A stretch of 64,000 nt of DNA from Flavobacterium tructae (GTDB taxonomy: Bacteria; Bacteroidota; Bacteroidia; Flavobacteriales; Flavobacteriaceae). The stretch covers positions 360,991 to 424,990 of the forward strand of contig NZ_MUHH01000017.1 in NCBI RefSeq assembly GCF_002217475.1, in the 5' to 3' direction. Positions 55,072-63,138 of the stretch are shown in pieces. The position numbers and the translations under genes are program-made. The notes under the pieces were generated by a model. It saw nothing but the letters and a program-made list of their open reading frames with translations. It did not search any database and had not been told where the DNA came from. Position 1 is the stretch's first letter; each line of letters begins with the position of its first letter.

Positions 55072-55226
55072 CTAGTCTTTTCTTCAGCTTTTATTAAACA
55101 GGTCTATCTCGACATAGCTTGGGTGGCTTCAAAGAATGAGAAAGCATTTTCACGAGAATAACTGCAGAAAGAAAAAGGGAACAGTATGATAGTACTTCTC
55201 CTGTAGGAAAACCATCTAAAAAATGA
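55072..55226 (+). pseudogene. Eroded duplicate of the zincin gene 3' end
   Basis: Aligns with 54247-54463 of the zincin gene. KLVFSSAFIKQVYLDIAW mirrors KLVVSSSSIKQLYLDMAW; after a deletion of roughly 50-60 bases and a frameshift, TRITAERKREQYDSTSPVGK mirrors ARITAERKGEQYGVTSPVGK. The ATGA junction with the following gene is kept. It shows that a unit of zincin tail plus partner gene was duplicated in tandem, and the zincin part then decayed. Confidence 0.9.
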
Positions 55227-55816
55227 AAATAATGAAACAGTCTAAAAAAATATTTACTACAATTTATTTTTTCTTTTTCTTATGTGCTAGTGCGCAATAT
55301 CTTAAAAGTTCTGAGCCTATTAATGCATTTTTAGCAACTCAAAAGATAGAAAAAGGAAAGAAATATATTTTACAAGCGGATAGGGTTTCAAATAAACAAG
55401 CTTTAAGAATTTTTAATGGTGATGAAGGACCTGATCATGTTGGGGAGCCAAATGTTCCTATAGATTATAAAGACGGTTTGTTTGTAGAAAAACATTGGAA
55501 AAAAATGTATGAAAAATACGCGTCTGATACGGTAAAAAGATATTGGAGAAAGGAAGATTTTCCTGAGTATGATTTTGTATTAGAAGGTAAAGATGGTTTA
55601 TTTGGATCGGCATTTCACGATAAATATATGAATAGTAAGATAGAAGATGTTGTAATGGTTTCCGAACCTATGTATTATATGGATAGAAAATATGTAATGT
55701 TTTATTACAATGTGGCATCTTTTTTTGGCAGTAATCAGCCAGAAGTTATCATTATGAAAAAAGAAAAAGAAAAGTGGATTGTAGTTAAAGTGATTGGAGA
55801 TTATGTTTATTACTAG
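55223..55816 (+). CDS. Small exported partner protein, copy B (candidate immunity)
   Basis: 197 residues, paralogue of copy A. The signal peptide ends in CASAQ, so it may be cleaved by signal peptidase I rather than lipidated, unlike copy A. Shared blocks include SEPINAFLATQKI, KYILQAD, LRIFNGDEG, KHWKKMYEKYASDTVKRYW, EPMYYMDRKYVMFYYN and the same VIGDYVYY ending. It has a five-residue insertion near residue 80 (EPNVP). An intact frame, despite loss of its zincin partner, suggests selection to keep it, as expected for an orphan immunity gene. Confidence 0.75.
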   Translation: MKIMKQSKKIFTTIYFFFFLCASAQYLKSSEPINAFLATQKIEKGKKYILQADRVSNKQALRIFNGDEGPDHVGEPNVPIDYKDGLFVEKHWKKMYEKYASDTVKRYWRKEDFPEYDFVLEGKDGLFGSAFHDKYMNSKIEDVVMVSEPMYYMDRKYVMFYYNVASFFGSNQPEVIIMKKEKEKWIVVKVIGDYVYY

Positions 55817-55945
55817 TTGTGATTGAGATTCTGTATAAGCACTATTTTTTGTTTAAGCAAGATATATGATAACAGAAGTTTTAAAAAAAAATGCCTATTT
55901 GTATTATCCTAACAATATATGTCTCTGGACTTCAATAGAAATATA

Positions 55946-55984
55946 AAAACCGAAACATGTGAACAGAATGTTTCGGTTTTTTTT
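55946..55984 (+). terminator. Intrinsic terminator after the zincin/partner cassette
   Basis: Stem aaaaccgaaacat / atgtttcggtttt with a loop of about nine bases and T-run. The rest of the 360-base gap (55817-56176) is A/T-rich without a gene. Confidence 0.9.
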
Positions 55985-56176
55985 ATTGTTATGTATTGAG
56001 TGCGATTAAAGGAGTTTTGTTGTTTGTGTTTTTAGATTTTTTGTGAGGAATTTTGGTTAAAAGTTTGTGGTATTAAGAATATTACAGTTAATTTGTTGAA
56101 ATTATATTCTAAAATTCAAACAAAACCCACTTAAGACTGATGAATAAATATTGTAGTAATCCAGCATTCCATTTTT

Positions 56177-56608
56177 ATGTTTAAGCTGTTGAAAAGAAAG
56201 CCCAGAGTTTATTCTAAGATTGAAAATCATATTTTCGGAATAATAACAGAGCTTTTAAAATTGAGCAGCACCGAAATCAATGGGGATGAATTAGGAGGGA
56301 AGTATTATTTAAGTAACGAAGAGCAGCATTTTAAAGTGACGGTCTTAGGTAATGATTATGTAATCCGACTAACCAATACAAGGGATTCAGTTGCTGAGAA
56401 GTATGATAAAGCTTTTGTGGATGACGTTTTGAAGGCAATAAAAGAAGAGAAGCATCGCAGAATGGAAGAGGTTTATGATTCTATAACCAATAACATAGAA
56501 AAAATGGCTGAGCGACTGCACAACACACTTAGAGAATCTAATGAGCAGGAAAATCAAAAAGTCAGAAAACTGGAAACCAAAGATCGCGAAAGTAAAAAAG
56601 TAAATTAA
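56177..56608 (+). CDS. Hypothetical protein
   Basis: 143 residues, basic and soluble, no signal peptide. The N-terminal part (about 10-70: IENHIFGIITELLKLSSTEI, KYYLSNEEQHFKVTVLGNDY) looks like a small alpha/beta domain; the rest is a charged helix, likely a coiled coil (KAIKEEKHRRMEEVYDSITN). It was not recognised. It follows the zincin cassette after a terminator and is convergent with the GHMP kinase gene. Confidence 0.65.
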   Translation: MFKLLKRKPRVYSKIENHIFGIITELLKLSSTEINGDELGGKYYLSNEEQHFKVTVLGNDYVIRLTNTRDSVAEKYDKAFVDDVLKAIKEEKHRRMEEVYDSITNNIEKMAERLHNTLRESNEQENQKVRKLETKDRESKKVN

Positions 56609-56652
56609 AATCTCCTTTATTCTGGTTTTAGATCGGTTAAAATCTGATGACT

Positions 56653-57567
56653 TTATTTTTGCAGAATCATTTCTTCGTAACTCAGGATGGTTTCGTATCC
56701 TTTTGAAGCAAAATAAGATCTGGGATCTTCTTTGGAGATCACCATCACAAAATCTCCACCCCAGGCACCAAGGCTTTTTACGACTCCATTGAAATCTGGA
56801 AAAGCAATCTCTTTGATGGTTTCCATTTCCAGAATATCGCTTAAATGAACCTCGTGTTTTTCAGCAGCAAGAGCAAATTCCTTTGCTGTTTTAGCATTGA
56901 TAAGGCTAGAAGTAATTTTGTTGTTTTCGGCTATATTTTGCGCTAAATTTTGATTTTTATTGTTGTAATAGGCTTTTATGGCTGCTTTACTATTCTGTTT
57001 TTTGTTGAGATACACAAAATGAATTTTATCTGTAAAATCCGGGTTAAAAGAGATCGGTTTTACAGCATTATTTTCAATTTGATAGACAATTGGCGTGTCA
57101 TTTTGTGCACAGGCTATGTCATAACCGCTGCCTCCAAAACTGTTTTTTAGCAAAGTAAAAGCATTGACTTTCGTCCATTGCGCAACATTGTTCAATAAAG
57201 TTGACGAAGTGCCTAGTCCCCAGTTTTTAGGAAATGTAAGATGGGTGCTGATTCTGTAACCATCAGTAGCTTTTAGGAACTCCGGGTTCAGAAGATAAGC
57301 TTCATGAAGAATTTGAATCAAAGTCGTTTTTACAGTCTCGATTTCTGATTTTGGATTGTCGATGATCTCTGAAAAAGGAATTGAATCCTCAAACCATAGC
57401 TGTCCGTCAAAATCATAGCTTTTCCAGCTGATTTCCTGGTTTGTGCCATTTTCAACCACCAGATTTTGACCAAATTTGGTAGGTAAGGCAAAAGCGTCAG
57501 CTCCGTCTAAAACAAGGTATTCCCCGGAAATAAGCAATTTTCCGTTACTGTAAAAAATTGTTTTCAT
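56653..57567 (-). CDS. GYDIA-type GHMP kinase, candidate phosphomevalonate kinase
   Basis: 304 residues. SNGKLLISGEYLVLDGADAF opens the GHMP fold, the ATP loop is NWGLGTSSTLLNNVAQW, and GGSGYDIACAQND carries the GYDIA motif that names the family. The C-terminal loop SLGAWGGDFVMV replaces the usual GxGGG. It sits directly downstream of HMG-CoA reductase, and no classical phosphomevalonate kinase is seen in either mevalonate cluster of the window, so the missing step is the likely role. That function is inferred, not shown. Confidence 0.82.
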   Translation of the reverse strand: MKTIFYSNGKLLISGEYLVLDGADAFALPTKFGQNLVVENGTNQEISWKSYDFDGQLWFEDSIPFSEIIDNPKSEIETVKTTLIQILHEAYLLNPEFLKATDGYRISTHLTFPKNWGLGTSSTLLNNVAQWTKVNAFTLLKNSFGGSGYDIACAQNDTPIVYQIENNAVKPISFNPDFTDKIHFVYLNKKQNSKAAIKAYYNNKNQNLAQNIAENNKITSSLINAKTAKEFALAAEKHEVHLSDILEMETIKEIAFPDFNGVVKSLGAWGGDFVMVISKEDPRSYFASKGYETILSYEEMILQK

Positions 57568-57609
57568 TCTTCAATTATAAATTAAATTCCAATCCCCAAA
57601 CGTCGTTAT

Positions 57610-57661
57610 AAATTCCAAATTCCAATTAACCTTGGAACTTGGAATTTGAAGTTTGGAATTT
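57610..57661. repeat. Hairpin repeat with aattccaaattcc arms
   Basis: Inverted repeat of aaattccaaattccaa and ttggaacttggaattt-type words between HMG-CoA reductase and the GHMP kinase. It resembles the words inserted in the GT2 gene at 12067 and may affect the joint mRNA of the two genes. Confidence 0.7.
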
Positions 57662-57668
57662 AAAATTT

Positions 57669-58985
57669 TTACTTTTTTCTTAGATTTTCGATAAACTCCA
57701 CCACAGCGCTATGTGAAACGGCACTTTTCTTGAAATGAGTTTTAATTAAATGACGTTCTTCTTCAGTTGCTTCAAATTGATTGATAATATTGTTCAGGTG
57801 CATCTTCATGTGTCCCTCCTGGATTCCGGTAGTAGTTAAGGAACGTAAGGCAGCAAAGTTTTGTGCGAGACCGGCAACTGCAACAATTTCCATTAATTCT
57901 TTTGCAGAAGGTTTTTCAAGAATATCAAAACATAGTTTTACCAGTGGATGTAAAGAAGTCAATCCGCCTACAGTTCCCAGTGCTAAAGGAATTTCAAGCC
58001 AGAACGTAAAAATGCCGTCTTCTATTTTAGCATGAGATAAACTTGAATATTGACCATTTTTAGAAGCATAAGCGTGAACTCCTGCTTCGACTGCTCTAAA
58101 ATCATTTCCGGTGGCCAGAATTACAGCGTCAATACCGTTCATAATTCCTTTATTGTGAGTTACAGCTCTGAAAGGTTCTACTTCGGCAATTTGAACCGCC
58201 TGTACAAAACGTTCGGCAAACTCTTGCGGATTCGGAATGTGTTTTTCTGTTAAATCTTCGATAGGGCAGGAAACTTCTGCTCTAACAATACAATTTGGTA
58301 CATAATTAGACAAAATACTCATAATTACTTTTAGAGTCTCATCTTCCGAAAACAAATCAGAATGGTGAAATTCATCTTTTAATGTAGTCGCAAATTGCTC
58401 CAAACAAGAATTGATAAAATTCGCTCCCATGCTGTCTTTGGTTTCAAAAGTAGCGTGAAGCTGAAAATAATTTTCCAGAAGACTTCTTTTGTCTTTTAGT
58501 TTTATGTCTAAAATTCCGCCGCCGCGTTGTTGCATGTTTTTAGTAATGCTTTGCGTGTCGGTGAAGAATTTAGGTTTAATTTTATCGAAAAAAGATTGCA
58601 GTTTGTCCGCGTCTCCGTTGAAGGTAAAATGAACCTGACCTATTTTTTCGGTAGCCATAACCGTTGCTTTAAAACCACCTCTGGTCGACCAGTATTTTGC
58701 TGCTTTTGATGCTGCGGCTACTACCGAACTTTCCTCAATTGCCATCGGAATTGTGGTATGTTTTCCGTTGATTAGGAAATTTGGCGCTACTCCTAACGGG
58801 ATGTAAAGGTTTGTAATGGTGTTTTCGATGAATTCATCGTGCAATTGCTGTAGCTTTTCGTCTGTATTCCAGTAATTTCTTATAATAGAAAGGGCTTCTT
58901 CAGGGCTTGAAAAATAGGTATTGGCAATCCAGTTTATTTTTTCTTTTTTGGATAATTTCGAAAATCCGGCAACGGCGTTGTTCAT
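57669..58985 (-). CDS. mvaA: Hydroxymethylglutaryl-CoA reductase, class II type
   Basis: 438 residues. The family blocks are NLYIPLGVAPNFLINGKHTT, PMAIEESSVVAAASKAAKYW (catalytic Glu84/85), AEVSCPIEDLTEKHIPN-like stretch, NKGIMNGIDAVILATGNDF (catalytic Asp) and the C-terminal region with HLIKTHFKKSAVSHSAVVEF. Length and layout match class II (degradative-type) enzymes, which Bacteroidota use for synthesis. It makes mevalonate from HMG-CoA with NAD(P)H. It leads the operon with the GYDIA kinase. Confidence 0.95.
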   Translation of the reverse strand: MNNAVAGFSKLSKKEKINWIANTYFSSPEEALSIIRNYWNTDEKLQQLHDEFIENTITNLYIPLGVAPNFLINGKHTTIPMAIEESSVVAAASKAAKYWSTRGGFKATVMATEKIGQVHFTFNGDADKLQSFFDKIKPKFFTDTQSITKNMQQRGGGILDIKLKDKRSLLENYFQLHATFETKDSMGANFINSCLEQFATTLKDEFHHSDLFSEDETLKVIMSILSNYVPNCIVRAEVSCPIEDLTEKHIPNPQEFAERFVQAVQIAEVEPFRAVTHNKGIMNGIDAVILATGNDFRAVEAGVHAYASKNGQYSSLSHAKIEDGIFTFWLEIPLALGTVGGLTSLHPLVKLCFDILEKPSAKELMEIVAVAGLAQNFAALRSLTTTGIQEGHMKMHLNNIINQFEATEEERHLIKTHFKKSAVSHSAVVEFIENLRKK

Positions 58986-59014
58986 TCTCAGTATTTTAAA
59001 TAATAAAGTTGCGG

Positions 59015-59046
59015 CAAAGATACTATTTTAAGACTTTTGTTTGCAA
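59015..59046 (-). promoter_or_regulatory. Promoter of HMG-CoA reductase gene
   Basis: On the minus strand: TTG (59044-59046), a 21-nt spacer and TATCTTTG (59015-59022), 29 bases before the start codon. A full consensus match. Confidence 0.75.
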
Positions 59047-59168
59047 TGTATTTGAAAATTGAAAACTACGCAATCGTTATTTTTTTTAACATTTAACAAT
59101 TAAAATGGGTATTATGTTCATTTTTTTTATTAAAATTGGGCTCTTTTTTTATATTTAAAATAATTCTA

Positions 59169-61340
59169 ATGAATACAGGTAAAATTACTGTTATATTTTT
59201 ATTTTTAGTGACCACTATTTTTGGTCAGCAAAAAATTACTGTCGAGAATATTTATAGCGGAGCATTTCGGGCAAAAGGAATGGATGAACTGCAATCGTTA
59301 AAAAATACAGACCAATATACGGTACTAAATGTAGATCAGGCCAGCCGAAGCATGCAGATTGATTTGTACGATTTTGCAACACTAAAAAAAGTAGCCAATT
59401 TAATCGATACAAAGAATCATAAGGATCTTGCTGAAGGAATTGACAGTTATACTTTTGATGCCTCAGAGAAAAAGATTTTAATTGCCTGTAACAGCAAACA
59501 AATTTTCCGTCACTCGTTTACAGCAAATTACTTCTTATACGACATCACCACAAAAACGTTGACTAAATTATTTGATTTTCAGATTCAGGAGCCAACTTTT
59601 TCTCCGGACGGAACTAAAATCGCATACGCAAAAGAGAATAACTTGTATGTGTATGATCTGGCTTCGAAAAAATCAACAGCTGTTACTACCGATGGCAAGA
59701 AAAATGCTGTCATTAATGGTATCACGGATTGGGTTTATGAAGAAGAGTTCTCCTTTGTTCGTGCCTTTGACTGGAGTAAAGACAGTAAAAAATTAGCTTA
59801 CATCCGTTTTGATGAAAGTGCTGTTCCGGAATTTTCGATGTCAATCTTTCAAAAAGATTTATATCCAACAATTGAAACGTTTAAATATCCTAAGGCAGGA
59901 GAAAAAAACTCAGTAGTATCTTTACACATTTATGATGCAGTGAGTAATGCGGGTAAAAAAGTTGATTTAGGAAACTACAATGACTTTTATATTGCAAGAT
60001 TACAATGGACAAATGATAACAATGTATTATCTGCTCAGGTTTTAAATCGTCATCAGGACAATCTGGATTTGTTGTTTGTAGATGGAACTACCGCCGCAGC
60101 AAAAGTGGTTTTGAATGAAAAAGACAAAGCTTATGTGGATGTTACCGATAATTTGACCTTCTTAAAAGACAATAGCTTTATCTGGACAAGCGAAAAAGAC
60201 GGGTTTAATCATATTTACTTATATGATAAAAACGGAAAACTTAAAAATCAGGTTACAAAAGGAAACTGGGAAGTAGTGTCTTACTACGGTTTCGATGAAA
60301 AAAATAAAACAATTTTCTATCAGTCTACAGAAAATGGTTCAATCAACAGAGATATTTATCGTATTGCTTTAGACGGAAAGAATAAAATTCGTTTGTCTAA
60401 AAATACAGGAACAAGTGCGGCAACTTTTAGTCCAAACTTTCAGTTTTTTATCAATACTTTCTCAAACAGTACACAACCTACTACTTATACTTTAAACGAG
60501 GCGAAAACAGGAAAAGAAATTCAGGTTATCGAAAACAATCAGGCACTTTCTGCTAAATTAACAGCTTACAATTTACCAACAAAAGAATTTTTTGTTTTAA
60601 AAACAGCTAAAGGCAATGAACTTAATGCGTGGATTTTAAAACCTAAAGACTTTGATCCTTCAAAAAAATATCCGGTTTTCATGTACCAGTATTCCGGGCC
60701 TGGTTCTCAGCAGGTAAACAACGATTGGAACAATTCAGACGACTATTGGTTTGCATCCCTAACACAACAAGGTTATATTGTGGTTTGTGTTGACGGTAGA
60801 GGAACAGGTTTTAAAGGGGCAGATTTCAAAAAAGTTACTCAAAAAGAATTAGGAAAATACGAAGTAGAAGATCAGATTGACGCTGCAAAAGTAATTGGAG
60901 CATATCCGTATGTGGATGCTTCAAGAATTGGAATCTTTGGTTGGAGTTTTGGAGGATTTATGGCTTCAAATTGTATCTTCCAAGGGAATGATGTTTTCAA
61001 AATGGCTATTGCCGTTGCTCCGGTAACCAACTGGCGTTTTTATGACAGCGTTTACACGGAAAGATACATGCAGACTCCTCAGGAAAATGCAAGCGGATAC
61101 GATCAGAACTCTCCAATAAATCACGTTGACAAACTAAAAGGTAAGTTTTTATTGATTCACGGATCAGCAGATGATAATGTACACGTGCAAAACTCCATGC
61201 AAATGATGGAAGCGTTGATTCAGGCTAATAAACAATTTGATTCTCAAATCTATCCGGACAAAAATCATGGTATTTATGGAGGAAAGACCAGAATTCAGTT
61301 ATACAACAAAATGACTAACTTCATCAAAGAAAATTTATAA
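59169..61340 (+). CDS. Dipeptidyl-peptidase IV-like S9 family peptidase
   Basis: 723 residues from the ATG at 59169; an in-frame TTG at 59136 would put a hydrophobic extension before the signal peptide and is rejected. Signal peptide about 1-19 (TIFGQQ). The N-terminal DPP-IV-type beta-propeller (about 75-470) includes DWVYEEEFSFVRAFDWSKDS, whose EE pair binds the peptide N-terminus. The alpha/beta-hydrolase domain holds Ser593 (GWSFGGFMA), Asp668 (GSADDNVHVQN) and His700 (DKNHGIYGG). It releases X-Pro or X-Ala dipeptides outside the inner membrane, feeding the peptide transporters downstream. Confidence 0.95.
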   Translation: MNTGKITVIFLFLVTTIFGQQKITVENIYSGAFRAKGMDELQSLKNTDQYTVLNVDQASRSMQIDLYDFATLKKVANLIDTKNHKDLAEGIDSYTFDASEKKILIACNSKQIFRHSFTANYFLYDITTKTLTKLFDFQIQEPTFSPDGTKIAYAKENNLYVYDLASKKSTAVTTDGKKNAVINGITDWVYEEEFSFVRAFDWSKDSKKLAYIRFDESAVPEFSMSIFQKDLYPTIETFKYPKAGEKNSVVSLHIYDAVSNAGKKVDLGNYNDFYIARLQWTNDNNVLSAQVLNRHQDNLDLLFVDGTTAAAKVVLNEKDKAYVDVTDNLTFLKDNSFIWTSEKDGFNHIYLYDKNGKLKNQVTKGNWEVVSYYGFDEKNKTIFYQSTENGSINRDIYRIALDGKNKIRLSKNTGTSAATFSPNFQFFINTFSNSTQPTTYTLNEAKTGKEIQVIENNQALSAKLTAYNLPTKEFFVLKTAKGNELNAWILKPKDFDPSKKYPVFMYQYSGPGSQQVNNDWNNSDDYWFASLTQQGYIVVCVDGRGTGFKGADFKKVTQKELGKYEVEDQIDAAKVIGAYPYVDASRIGIFGWSFGGFMASNCIFQGNDVFKMAIAVAPVTNWRFYDSVYTERYMQTPQENASGYDQNSPINHVDKLKGKFLLIHGSADDNVHVQNSMQMMEALIQANKQFDSQIYPDKNHGIYGGKTRIQLYNKMTNFIKENL

Positions 61341-61382
61341 TTATAAAACAAAACTAAAAACCTTAAATAAATAATAAAGAAT

Positions 61383-63059
61383 ATGGGAGAAACTCAGGTA
61401 AAAACAGCGCATCCAAAAGGACTTTGGGTATTATTCGGAACGGAGATGTGGGAGCGGTTCAACTTTTATGGAATGCGAGCTTTATTAACTTTATTTCTTG
61501 TAAATTCATTGTTGATGAAGGAAGAAGAGGCTTCTTTGATTTACGGAGGTTTCCTTGGGCTTTGTTATTTAACGCCAATGTTGGGAGGTTTTGTTGCCGA
61601 TCGTTTCTTAGGAAACAGAAATTGTATCATCTTAGGAGGGTTGCTTATGGCAATCGGACAATTGTTGCTGTTTACCAGTGGTAGTGTGTTTGAAGGTAAC
61701 AGAGCGTTTGCTACGATTATTATGTACACTGCATTAGGAGTTATCGTATTCGGTAACGGATTCTTCAAACCAAATATTTCAAGTATGGTAGGAAGTTTGT
61801 ATCCTAAACAGGAAAAGACAAAATTAGATAGTGCTTTTACTATTTTTTATATGGGTATCAATATTGGTGCTTTTTTAGGTCAGTCTATTTGTCCTTTGTT
61901 AGGAGATGTTAAAGATGCCGGTGGAGTTAGAGATATCCACGCTTTTAGATGGGGATTCCTTGCTGCTTCTGCCGCAATGTTTATCGGAACAATTCTTTTT
62001 TACTTCCTGAAAAATAAATATGTGGTTTCTCCTGAAGGAAAACCATTAGGAGGTTTACCTTCTAAAAATGACGCTTCTGATTTTGAAGAAGGAGAAGCTC
62101 AGAAAGCTAATTTCTCAAGTAAAGCTTTAACAATTGCAGGAATCGCTTTTGTTGCTTTAGGATTCTTCTTCCATTATGTGGTAGGTCAGAACTTGATTTA
62201 TACTTTGATTTATTCTAGTGGTTTGTCATTGGCCGGATTAATTATTTCGGATACTTCTTTGACTAAAGTAGAGAGAGACAGAATTATTGTAATTTACATC
62301 GTTTCTTTCTTTATTATTTTCTTCTGGGCAGCTTTTGAGCAGGCAGGTTCGTCATTGACTTTTATTGCAGACAACCAAACGGATAGAAATTTCTTCGGAT
62401 GGCAAATGCCTCCGTCAATGGTTCAGATTTTTAACGGACTATTCGTAGTGCTATTAGCAGTGCCGTTTAGCGTACTTTGGGATACTTTAAGAGCTAAAGG
62501 TAAAGAGCCAATTTCACCGGTAAAATTAGCCGTTGGTTTAGTGGTAATTTCGGTTAGTTTCTTTATGATCGCTACTCAGGTTTCTTATATCGGAACATCA
62601 GGGTTGTTATTGGTAAAATGGCTTATTTTATTATATTTCTTAAATACATGTGCGGAACTATGTTTGTCTCCAATTGGTTTGTCATTGGTAGGTAAACTTT
62701 CTCCAAAACGTTTTGCTTCGTTATTGTACGGAGTATTCTTCTTGTCAAATGCTTCAGGTTATGCTTTAGGAGGAACTTTAGGTTCAATCTTACCGGCAAC
62801 CGGAGACAAATTTGCAAAAGCAAAAGAATTAGGAATTGACCTTCAGGCAGTCTTAGATAACAAAGTTACACCAACAGCTGAACAATTGGCTTTATTAGAG
62901 CATCACCAAATTAGTGCTCATAATCACTTCTTTGCCGGATTCGAAATTCATAACTTATACGAATTCTTTATGGTATTTGTTGTTTTAACGGGTATTGCTG
63001 CAATTATTTTATTTGCTTTGACTCCATTTCTGAAAAGAATGATGCATGGTGTTAGATAA
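61383..63059 (+). CDS. POT-family proton-coupled peptide transporter
   Basis: 558 residues, 12 to 14 helices. The proton-coupling motif EMWERFNFYGMRALLTLFL (ExxERFxYYG type) lies at the start, followed by GGFVADRFLGNRNCIILGG and the PTR2 signature FYMGINIGAFLGQ. It imports di- and tripeptides with protons. It is 42 bases after the dipeptidyl-peptidase gene, so the two likely share a transcript and act in peptide use. A terminator separates it from the second transporter gene. Confidence 0.95.
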   Translation: MGETQVKTAHPKGLWVLFGTEMWERFNFYGMRALLTLFLVNSLLMKEEEASLIYGGFLGLCYLTPMLGGFVADRFLGNRNCIILGGLLMAIGQLLLFTSGSVFEGNRAFATIIMYTALGVIVFGNGFFKPNISSMVGSLYPKQEKTKLDSAFTIFYMGINIGAFLGQSICPLLGDVKDAGGVRDIHAFRWGFLAASAAMFIGTILFYFLKNKYVVSPEGKPLGGLPSKNDASDFEEGEAQKANFSSKALTIAGIAFVALGFFFHYVVGQNLIYTLIYSSGLSLAGLIISDTSLTKVERDRIIVIYIVSFFIIFFWAAFEQAGSSLTFIADNQTDRNFFGWQMPPSMVQIFNGLFVVLLAVPFSVLWDTLRAKGKEPISPVKLAVGLVVISVSFFMIATQVSYIGTSGLLLVKWLILLYFLNTCAELCLSPIGLSLVGKLSPKRFASLLYGVFFLSNASGYALGGTLGSILPATGDKFAKAKELGIDLQAVLDNKVTPTAEQLALLEHHQISAHNHFFAGFEIHNLYEFFMVFVVLTGIAAIILFALTPFLKRMMHGVR

Positions 63060-63081
63060 CATAAATCGTAATCATATATAA

Positions 63082-63117
63082 AAAATTACCTACAGGTTTA
63101 GGCTTGTAGGTAATTTT
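63082..63117 (+). terminator. Intrinsic terminator between the two peptide transporter genes
   Basis: Perfect 13-bp stem aaaattacctaca / tgtaggtaatttt with a 10-nt loop. The T-run is short, so some read-through is possible. Confidence 0.85.
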
Positions 63118-63138
63118 AATTTTAAAGACTTTATAGTT

